In this document: positions 6,960 to 12,236 of the stretch, piece after piece | Position numbering within the stretch: position 1 is the stretch's first letter | How the letters are laid out: every line of letters begins with the position of its first letter | Source: JAZRGE01 sp045644025 | Lineage (GTDB): Bacteria > Bacillota > Clostridia > Oscillospirales > Acutalibacteraceae | Direction: 5' to 3' | DNA: 12,236 bases | Assembly: GCA_045644025.1 (NCBI GenBank) | Contig: JAZRGE010000035.1 | Span: 1 to 12,236, forward strand | Program-made: the position numbers and the translations under genes | Notes under the pieces: model-generated | Told to the model about the DNA's origin: nothing | Databases searched by the model: none | Seen by the model: the letters and a program-made list of their open reading frames with translations, nothing else

Positions 6960-8358
6960 TTTTCTTACCTCCAAACAACCAAGGCTTTCTCAGGAACTTT
7001 ACTGCAGTAAGGCCCTTCAGCATCATTCTGGAAGCAAACACGCCCATCACGAAGTTGAAGATAACACCGGTGAGCAATGTGTAGCCAAAGGAATAAATGG
7101 AGCCGGTTACAGCAGAACCAAAGAAGTTCATAATGGGAGAGAAGATAACAGCCATAATGCTATCGGGATTGCCAAAAGCGCCCATAAGCACAAGAGATAC
7201 GATAATAACAGTTACGTTACCATCAAGAATAGAAGACCAAGAGTTCTCGTTACCGGCCTGGATAGCGCCATCGATGGTCTTGCCGTTTTCAAACTCATCC
7301 TTAATTCTTTCAGCAGTGATAACGTTGGCATCCACACCCATACCGATAGAAAGGATAATACCTGCTATACCGGGAATGGTGAGAGTGAAGCTCTCGGTTC
7401 CGGGGAAGAAGCCTGTTACACATGCAACCATACCGCCAACCTGGCCGATAAGAGCAATAACAGCCACAGCACCGGGCAGACGATACTTAAGGATCATAAA
7501 CAAGCTGACAACAGCAAATGCGGCAAGAGCAGCAATAAGCATAACGTTGAGAGCGTTCTGGCCAAGAGTGGGTGTTACAACCTGAACCTTGGCATTGCCG
7601 TTTACATCCTCTGTGGTGAGGGCAAAAGGCAAAGAACCAGCGTTGATCTGATTTGCAAGATCGCTGGCCGATTCGGAATCGAAGCTACCTGTGATCTGAG
7701 CCTCGCCGTTGGTAATAACTTCATTCACTGTAGGCGAAGAAATGCAGGTATCATCCATCCAAATAGAGATAGTGTCCTTGAGCATCTTCTTGGTGCCTGC
7801 GGCAAACTTATCTTTACCTGCGGCAGTAAGCTTAAGAGAAACTCCATACTCCGAAGCACCCGACTCTGTAGTGAATACAACGGCTGTTGCGCTGGCGATA
7901 TCAGCAGCACCCTGCAGAATAACAGCGCCATCCTTGGTGGAGCCTTCCCTGAATGTGAGAACAGCACTTGCGCCCAGCTCTTCAACAGCTGTTTTAGGAT
8001 CAAAAGTGCTTTCATCTGCCTTCCAAGGGAAGCGAACGATGATCTGCTTATTGGCCGAATCCACAAAAATCTCGTGGTCGGTGATATTCTGGTTGTTCAT
8101 ACGAATCTCCAGAATAGATTTAGCGGATTCCATCATATCATCGGTAATCTTATCTACTTCCACATCGGGAACAAAGATAGCCTCAACACCGCCGCTTATA
8201 TCCAGACCCCAACGGATCTCTTCGGAACCCTTAAAATAGGTGTTCTTCAGATCGCCATGATAATTATAGGCGCCGAAGAATGCCAAAAAGGTTACGGCAA
8301 TAATGAGGGCAAAAACAATGATAAAAGAAAGAATATTAGCTCTGCGATAATTCTTCAT
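6952..8358 (-). CDS. secD: Protein translocase subunit SecD
   Basis: A 468-residue membrane protein, separate from SecF rather than fused as in Bacillus. One N-terminal helix (about 10-32) is followed by a large extracytoplasmic region (about 33-262) with WGLDISGGVEA (50-60). Five C-terminal helices (about 268-450) follow. GMGVDANVITAERIKDE (339-355) is the SecD signature, and Asp343 corresponds to the conserved membrane aspartate required for proton-driven function in known SecD proteins. The extracytoplasmic region is short compared with proteobacterial SecD, as is usual in Clostridia. The start at ATG 8358 has GGAGGT with 7 nt spacing. The gene lies 38 nt downstream of the aminotransferase and overlaps secF. 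Confidence 0.97.
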   Translation of the reverse strand: MKNYRRANILSFIIVFALIIAVTFLAFFGAYNYHGDLKNTYFKGSEEIRWGLDISGGVEAIFVPDVEVDKITDDMMESAKSILEIRMNNQNITDHEIFVDSANKQIIVRFPWKADESTFDPKTAVEELGASAVLTFREGSTKDGAVILQGAADIASATAVVFTTESGASEYGVSLKLTAAGKDKFAAGTKKMLKDTISIWMDDTCISSPTVNEVITNGEAQITGSFDSESASDLANQINAGSLPFALTTEDVNGNAKVQVVTPTLGQNALNVMLIAALAAFAVVSLFMILKYRLPGAVAVIALIGQVGGMVACVTGFFPGTESFTLTIPGIAGIILSIGMGVDANVITAERIKDEFENGKTIDGAIQAGNENSWSSILDGNVTVIIVSLVLMGAFGNPDSIMAVIFSPIMNFFGSAVTGSIYSFGYTLLTGVIFNFVMGVFASRMMLKGLTAVKFLRKPWLFGGKKNA

Positions 8359-8396
8359 TGTTAAAACCTCCGGTTTATTTTAGCGGTAGTCCCGCA

Positions 8397-9677
8397 TTAC
8401 TTACTTGTTTTAAGAAGCATCTCCAACGCTGCATAGCGAACAGCCACGCAAAGTATTTCTGATGCAATTTTAAGATCATCCACAGAAGGATATGTAGGTG
8501 CAAGACGAATTGTTGTATCCATAGGATCGTTGCCATAAGGATAGGCGGCACCAGCAGCCGTGAGCACAAGGCCAACGGATTTGCATATTTCCACGGTGCG
8601 CTTAGCACAACCGGGCAAAACATCAAGACTTATGAAATAGCCACCGTCGGGATCCGTCCAATTAGCGATACCCTTGCCTTCCAGATTGTTTTCCAATGCA
8701 TTGGAAACAATTGCAAATTTAGGTCTCAGCACGTTGGCATGCTTTTCCATATGCTTCTCGATATCATGAATGTTCTTAAACATTCTGGCGTGACGAAGCT
8801 GATTAAGCTTATCGGGGCCGATAGTCTGATATGTTATGCGCCCTTTAAGCTCTTTAATATTAGCATCACTTGCGGCCATGCCTGAAATAGAAGCGCCGGG
8901 GAACGTGATCTTAGAAAATGATGCAAAAGTGAAGAACATATCGGGGTTGCCCGCCTTCACACATTCATCAAAAAGACTTAATATCTGCCTGCCGGGAGTC
9001 TTCAAATGATGAACGGCATAAGCATTATCCCAGAAGATTCTGAAATCCTTTGCAGCAGGCTTAAGATTTGCCATTCTGCGGACAACCTCATCGGAGCAAA
9101 CCGCACCGCCGGGATTGGAATATTTGGGAACAACCCAAATACCTTTAACCGCAGGATCTGCCACGAGTTCTTCCACAACATCCATATCGGGGCCATCAGG
9201 CAGAAATGCAACAGGGATCATTTCAATGCCAAAATACTCGCAAATAGCAAAATGCCTATCGTAGCCCGGAGCGGGACAAATAAATTTAACCTTACCTTGC
9301 AGCAGCCACGGTTTCTCTCCGGAGAAGCCGTGTGTCATACCCTGGGCGATGGTATCAAACATCATATTAAGGGAAGAATTTCCGCCAACAATCACATTCT
9401 CCACGGGAGTTTGCAAAATCTCGGCAAAAAGCCTTTTAACTTCAGCAATACCATCCATACCGCCGTAGTTGCGGCAATCGGTGTTGTCTTCGTTGAAAAA
9501 GTTGGATTCGGTGTTAACCTGATTGAAAAGCTTATAGCTGAGATCCAACTGGTCTGCACCGGGCTTGCCCCTTGTCATATCAAACTTAAGGCCCTGTGCA
9601 GCGTATTCTTTAAGTCTTTTCTCCACAGCAGCAAACTCTGCTTCCAGCTGTGGGCGACTCATTTCCAAGTAATTCAA
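8397..9677 (-). CDS. Type Ic aspartate aminotransferase (PLP-dependent)
   Basis: A 426-residue fold-type I aminotransferase resembling the type Ic aspartate aminotransferases (Asp_aminotransf, PF12897-like; Corynebacterium type), interconverting aspartate/2-oxoglutarate and oxaloacetate/glutamate. Motifs are FDMTRGKPG (32-40), RNYGGMDG (69-76), VGGNSSLNMMFDT (97-109), VPKYSNPGGAV (183-193; NPTG is more usual) and WDNAYAVHHL (216-225). The PLP lysine is Lys256 in FASFSKITFPGASISGM. Arg391 in TTIRLAPTYP is the expected substrate carboxylate ligand. The best start is TTG 9677: GGGAG (9687-9691) lies 9 nt upstream, while the first in-frame ATG (9662) has no such site. A clear promoter lies at 9716-9744. 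It heads the run that includes dapL, suggesting a shared aspartate-to-lysine role. Confidence 0.93.
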   Translation of the reverse strand: MNYLEMSRPQLEAEFAAVEKRLKEYAAQGLKFDMTRGKPGADQLDLSYKLFNQVNTESNFFNEDNTDCRNYGGMDGIAEVKRLFAEILQTPVENVIVGGNSSLNMMFDTIAQGMTHGFSGEKPWLLQGKVKFICPAPGYDRHFAICEYFGIEMIPVAFLPDGPDMDVVEELVADPAVKGIWVVPKYSNPGGAVCSDEVVRRMANLKPAAKDFRIFWDNAYAVHHLKTPGRQILSLFDECVKAGNPDMFFTFASFSKITFPGASISGMAASDANIKELKGRITYQTIGPDKLNQLRHARMFKNIHDIEKHMEKHANVLRPKFAIVSNALENNLEGKGIANWTDPDGGYFISLDVLPGCAKRTVEICKSVGLVLTAAGAAYPYGNDPMDTTIRLAPTYPSVDDLKIASEILCVAVRYAALEMLLKTSK

Positions 9678-9715
9678 AACATTTCACTCCCGATGATATC
9701 ATACACTATTTAGGT

Positions 9716-9744
9716 ATTATAATACAATCGCTCTGCTTTTTCAA
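9716..9744 (-). promoter_or_regulatory. Sigma-70/SigA-type promoter for the aminotransferase-secDF-dapL run
   Basis: On the minus strand TTGAAA (9739-9744) is followed by a 17-nt spacer and a perfect TATAAT (9716-9721). Transcription would start near 9709 and leave a leader of about 30 nt before the TTG start. A 10-bp palindrome, ATGATATCAT (9693-9702), falls in that leader. No other equally good promoter was seen within the minus-strand run. Confidence 0.85.
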
Positions 9745-9798
9745 GAATTTTCTATATATAAATGCCATTTATTTTACCATATTCTATAATATCTGATG

Positions 9799-9827
9799 TT
9801 GACAATTTAATTTTATAATATTATTAT
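9799..9827 (+). promoter_or_regulatory. Sigma-70/SigA-type promoter for coaX and the ECF S component
   Basis: A consensus TTGACA (9799-9804) is followed by a 17-nt spacer and TATTAT (9822-9827). A perfect TATAAT at 9825-9830 is also present, but at a 20-nt spacing. The -10 region lies inside a 17-nt AT-only inverted repeat (9813-9829). The start codon is about 25 nt beyond the expected transcription start. Confidence 0.85.
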
Positions 9828-9859
9828 AATAAAAACGTTAAATTCGGAGGGCAAATACT

Positions 9860-10624
9860 ATGTTGATGGCACTTGACGTAGGCAATTCCAACATTACAAT
9901 AGGTGTTTTTGATGGCGATAATCAGGTATGCCAGGCAAGGCTTGCCACCGCAGAACGGCGCACCGCCGATCAGTATGCCCTTGAAATTAAAAATATTCTT
10001 TCTCTCAAAGGATGCGACACAAGCAATATCAGCGGCGCCATTATCGGTTCTGTTGTTCCTGTGATCGGCAACGCATTAAAAAATGCCGTGATCACACTTT
10101 TAGGAATAGAACCCCTTATGCTTGGCCCCGGAATTAAAACAGGACTTAATATATGCTTGGATGATCCTGCTGAGCTTGGTGCTGATCTTGTTGCAGGCGC
10201 TGTTGGTGCTTTAAGCATCTGCAAGGCCCCCTGCATTATTATAGATATGGGCACTGCCACCACAATAAGCGTGCTAAAAAAAGATGGAAGCTTTGCCGGC
10301 GGTATAATTGCGGCAGGTGTTGAGCTCACACGCGATATTCTCACTCAAAAAACCGCTCAGCTACCTTCTATAAAAATATCGGCACCCGATTCTGTTATCG
10401 GCCATTCCACCGATGCATGCATGCGCTCGGGCCTTATCTATGGCACGGCAGCTATGCTGGATGGTTTGATCGAAAGAATCGAAGCAGAGCTCGGCTACGA
10501 ATGCTCCGTGATTGCCACCGGCGGATTATCCGCAATGGTTGTTCCCTATTGCCATCGTAAAATCACCCTTGCCGATAGCATGGTGCTGGATGGTCTTCGA
10601 ATTATTTACAACAAAAACCGATAA
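9860..10624 (+). CDS. coaX: Type III pantothenate kinase
   Basis: A 254-residue cytosolic kinase of the ASKHA fold that phosphorylates pantothenate with ATP, the first step of coenzyme A synthesis; type III enzymes usually need a monovalent cation and resist CoA feedback. Motifs are the phosphate-binding DVGNSNITIGVF (6-17), IGSVVP (62-67), PAELGAD (103-109), IDMGTATTISV (128-138) and ATGGLS near the C-terminus. Length is typical. Two positions are unusual: the family's GxDR signature reads GADL here (Leu110, codon CTT), and the usual PG of GGxIxPG reads AAG (149-153 region). Asp109, the expected catalytic residue, is kept. I believe some Clostridia share the GADL form, but cannot confirm it here. 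Start ATG 9860 has GGAGGG 8 nt upstream. It is followed by an ECF S component. Confidence 0.95.
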   Translation: MLMALDVGNSNITIGVFDGDNQVCQARLATAERRTADQYALEIKNILSLKGCDTSNISGAIIGSVVPVIGNALKNAVITLLGIEPLMLGPGIKTGLNICLDDPAELGADLVAGAVGALSICKAPCIIIDMGTATTISVLKKDGSFAGGIIAAGVELTRDILTQKTAQLPSIKISAPDSVIGHSTDACMRSGLIYGTAAMLDGLIERIEAELGYECSVIATGGLSAMVVPYCHRKITLADSMVLDGLRIIYNKNR

Positions 10625-10634
10625 GGTTTTGTTG
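10609..10634 (+). repeat. Inverted repeat across the coaX stop codon
   Basis: CAACAAAAACC (10609-10619) can pair with GGTTTTGTTG (10625-10634) with one bulged A and a 5-nt loop that contains the coaX stop codon. No T-run follows, so it is not an intrinsic terminator. A second perfect palindrome, TCCCATATGGGA, lies at 10650-10661. Both sit in the short gap before the ECF gene and could tune its translation or protect the upstream message; this is inference. Confidence 0.4.
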
Positions 10635-10683
10635 ATATATTGAGCCGTATCCCATATGGGAGCGACATCAGGAGGAATTTAAT

Positions 10684-11259
10684 ATGAAAAAAGCAGAAAA
10701 AACAGCCATTTATGGTGCCTTTACTGCGATAATTGTTGTGCTGCAACTTTTAAGCTACACCCTTAAAATTGGCACGTTCAATTTATCGCTGGTGCTGATA
10801 CCGATCGTCTTTGGTGCCTATCTTTACGGCCCGAAAGCCGGCGCATTCTTTGGATTTGTGTTTGGCGCCGTAGTTGTGGCAGCATGTGCTATGGGCATTG
10901 ATGCCGGCGGAGCAATCCTTTTCGGCGGCTCCCCTATTATCACCGCTCTTGTGTGCTTGCTTAAAGGCACGGCCGCAGGCTGGGTTGCAGGATTTATTTG
11001 CAACACATTTGCAAAAACCGGCAAGAATAAATATTTGGGTGTTATCCTTGCGGCTGCGGCAGCACCGATCGTGAACACAGGCCTTTTCACCACGGCTATG
11101 TTCTCTGTGTTTAAGGATACACTTTATCAGTGGGCAGGCGGAACGCCCGTTGTATCCTATGTGCTTCTCACACTTATCGGCGGCAATTTCCTTATTGAGT
11201 TTGCCATCAATCTGGTGTTTGCACCTTCTCTTGTGAGAATAAAGAAAGCAATTAAATAA
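10684..11259 (+). CDS. ECF transporter S component, probably for pantothenate
   Basis: A 191-residue, very hydrophobic protein with about six membrane segments, the size and shape of substrate-binding S components of energy-coupling factor transporters (ECF_trnsprt family). Family-like features are the small-residue-rich first helix (IYGAFTAII, 9-17), FNLSLVLIPIVFGAYLYGP (32-50), GAFFGFVFGAV (53-63) and a positively charged C-terminus. It follows coaX by 59 nt with a strong site (AGGAGG) before ATG 10684, so the two genes probably share a transcript. That link makes pantothenate the most likely substrate (PanT-like), but substrate specificity is inferred from position, not from residues. No ATPase or T-component gene is nearby, so it would use a shared energising module encoded elsewhere. 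Confidence 0.87.
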   Translation: MKKAEKTAIYGAFTAIIVVLQLLSYTLKIGTFNLSLVLIPIVFGAYLYGPKAGAFFGFVFGAVVVAACAMGIDAGGAILFGGSPIITALVCLLKGTAAGWVAGFICNTFAKTGKNKYLGVILAAAAAPIVNTGLFTTAMFSVFKDTLYQWAGGTPVVSYVLLTLIGGNFLIEFAINLVFAPSLVRIKKAIK

Positions 11260-11265
11260 CAAGCA

Positions 11266-11295
11266 AAAACCGGGAAGCCAAAGCTTCCCGGTTTT
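11266..11295. terminator. Bidirectional intrinsic terminator between the ECF gene and gpsA
   Basis: A perfect 13-bp stem, AAAACCGGGAAGC (11266-11278) with GCTTCCCGGTTTT (11283-11295), encloses a 4-nt loop. It is followed by TTTTATTATTTTT on the plus strand and TTTTTGC on the minus strand. It lies 6 nt past the ECF gene's stop and 1 nt before the gpsA stop codon, so it serves both convergent transcripts. Confidence 0.95.
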
Positions 11296-11296
11296 A

Positions 11297-12236
11297 TTAT
11301 TTTTCTGTTCTTAATTCGCGATGAAAGAGAGCGCCAAGTTCCTGCTTTGCATCGTGATTCTCATAAAGGATATTATAAACAGCGTTGCAAATCGGCATTT
11401 CTATTCCCTTTGCATCAGCTATTTTTTTCACGGCAGCAACGGTGTAGTAGCCTTCCGCGAGTTGATCGTATTTCTCGCCTTTTGCCCAAGCCTCGCCAAA
11501 CATTCTGTTGTGGCTATGGGGAGAAAACAACGTAGCTTCGTAATCTCCCAGATGGCAAAGGCCGTAGGCCGAGATCTCATTGCCGCCCATAGCAGCAATA
11601 AACTTGCCAACCTCATAGGCTCCTCTGGCCATAAGTGCACCTTTCAGAGTTGTGAGATTCATACCATCAAGTAATCCTGCTGCAATTCCAACAACGTTTT
11701 TAAGGGCTGCGCCAAGCTCGTTGCCGATTATATCATTGCCATAATAGAAGCGAATAAGATCACTGGAGAATTCATCCACCAGCATCTTTTTGAGAGCCTC
11801 GCTTTTGCTATCTATAACCATACAGCTTGGATTACCTTTATAAAATTCTTCCACGTGGCCGGGACCAAGCCAAACAGCCACAGAATTGGAAGGATCGAGA
11901 TTTTCCTCGGCAATCTGGGAAAGCCTGCGCCCGGTAGAGATCTCAATGCCCTTCATGCAAAGGACAAACACCTTATCCTTCACGTTATAAGAAGCGATCT
12001 CTTTGGTGAGAGCATCCAGATTCTGAGAAGAAATCGAAATAACTATCACGTTGTTCTTAAAAGCTTTGGTGATATCCGTTGTGATATCAACGCTCAGAGG
12101 CATCTCCAAAAGATCATTCCTGCGCTCTTTAAGAAAGCGCTGAGTGTGAGGAGAGATCGCCTCACCATAAAGGGTGACATTGTGGCCGGTATGATCCAAA
12201 TACCAACCTATGAGCGAGCCCCAACGGCCGCAACCG
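11297..12236 (-). CDS. gpsA: NAD(P)H-dependent glycerol-3-phosphate dehydrogenase, divergent GpsA (N-terminus outside the window)
   Basis: 312 residues are visible and the frame stays open to the right edge; perhaps 5-10 N-terminal residues are missing. The enzyme reduces dihydroxyacetone phosphate to sn-glycerol 3-phosphate for phospholipid synthesis. The visible start GCGRWGSLIGWYLDHTGHNV is the dinucleotide-binding GxGxxG loop of a Rossmann fold. Other marks are LCMKGIE, WLGPGHVEEFYKGNPS, the DIIGNELGAALKNVVGIAAG helix with the expected catalytic lysine (ALKN), MARGAYEV and GLCHLGDYEATLFSPHSHNR. The last segment differs from the usual GLAGLGDLxxTxxSxxSRNR: Ala-Gly is Cys-His and the first Arg of SRNR is His. 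It is therefore probably a divergent clostridial form or a paralog with altered specificity; the family assignment itself is firm. A TTG at 12199 is internal and not the start. Confidence 0.9.
   Translation of the reverse strand, partial: GCGRWGSLIGWYLDHTGHNVTLYGEAISPHTQRFLKERRNDLLEMPLSVDITTDITKAFKNNVIVISISSQNLDALTKEIASYNVKDKVFVLCMKGIEISTGRRLSQIAEENLDPSNSVAVWLGPGHVEEFYKGNPSCMVIDSKSEALKKMLVDEFSSDLIRFYYGNDIIGNELGAALKNVVGIAAGLLDGMNLTTLKGALMARGAYEVGKFIAAMGGNEISAYGLCHLGDYEATLFSPHSHNRMFGEAWAKGEKYDQLAEGYYTVAAVKKIADAKGIEMPICNAVYNILYENHDAKQELGALFHRELRTEK

Noticed and set aside
6960..6974. Upstream TTG (6974) as the secF start
   Set aside because: It lies within the GGAGGT ribosome binding site that serves ATG 6959, which gives normal spacing and an overlapping stop-start with secD.
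6868..8364. A 498-codon open frame on the plus strand opposite secD and the start of secF
   Set aside because: It lies antisense to clearly recognisable SecD and SecF, its translation is rich in Cys, His and Asn with no domain pattern, and it has no convincing ribosome binding site. It is a codon-bias shadow.
9006..9713. A 235-codon plus-strand open frame opposite the aminotransferase and running into its promoter
   Set aside because: It crosses the minus-strand promoter, has no recognisable motif and is antisense to a clear PLP enzyme.
9745..9798. AT-rich stretch between the divergent promoters as an origin or riboswitch
   Set aside because: It is only about 50 nt, with no repeated boxes or structured aptamer; it is ordinary promoter spacer.
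10783..11262. A 159-codon minus-strand open frame opposite the ECF gene
   Set aside because: The translation is rich in Cys, His and Lys, the usual mirror of a hydrophobic coding sequence, and the frame has no supported start.

Overview
The window looks like chromosomal housekeeping DNA from a low-to-moderate GC Gram-positive anaerobe, most likely class Clostridia (Oscillospiraceae/Ruminococcaceae-like). This is an inference from strong GGAGG-type ribosome binding sites, very tight gene packing, separate secD and secF genes, the DapL route to meso-diaminopimelate, a type III pantothenate kinase beside an ECF-type S component, and a DUF624 membrane protein. I see no insertion sequence, phage gene, CRISPR array, tRNA or rRNA.

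Layout. (1) 1-900, plus strand: the tail of an unidentified gene, whose stop lies in the ribosome binding site of a FabG-like short-chain dehydrogenase (138-872), closed by a terminator that works in both directions. (2) 905-9677, minus strand, read from right to left: a type Ic aspartate aminotransferase, secD, secF, dapL, a polyprenyl-phosphate sugar-1-phosphate transferase, a sugar-phosphate nucleotidyltransferase-like protein, then, after a hairpin at 2488-2523, an unrecognised four-helix membrane protein and a DUF624 protein. A good sigma-70-type promoter (TTGAAA, 17 bp, TATAAT) precedes the aminotransferase. Gaps inside the run are short, from an 8-nt overlap to about 80 nt, so it is probably one long operon with partial breaks. 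(3) 9678-9859: a divergent promoter region. (4) 9860-11259, plus strand: coaX and an ECF S component, a two-gene pantothenate salvage/activation unit. (5) 11266-11295: a second two-way terminator. (6) 11297-12236, minus strand: a divergent gpsA whose first few codons lie beyond the right edge.

How the genes fit together. The aminotransferase (aspartate/oxaloacetate) and DapL (tetrahydrodipicolinate to LL-diaminopimelate) both serve the aspartate-lysine-peptidoglycan route. SecDF drives late steps of protein export. The glycosylphosphotransferase and nucleotidyltransferase point to surface polysaccharide or glycoconjugate synthesis. The minus-strand run is therefore largely an envelope and secretion cluster. 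The coaX unit feeds coenzyme A synthesis, and GpsA supplies sn-glycerol 3-phosphate for phospholipids.

I found no clear new multi-gene system. The points most worth a second look are the unrecognised membrane protein paired with DUF624 behind a strand-specific hairpin, the YmfI-like features of the dehydrogenase, and unusual motif residues in CoaX and GpsA.
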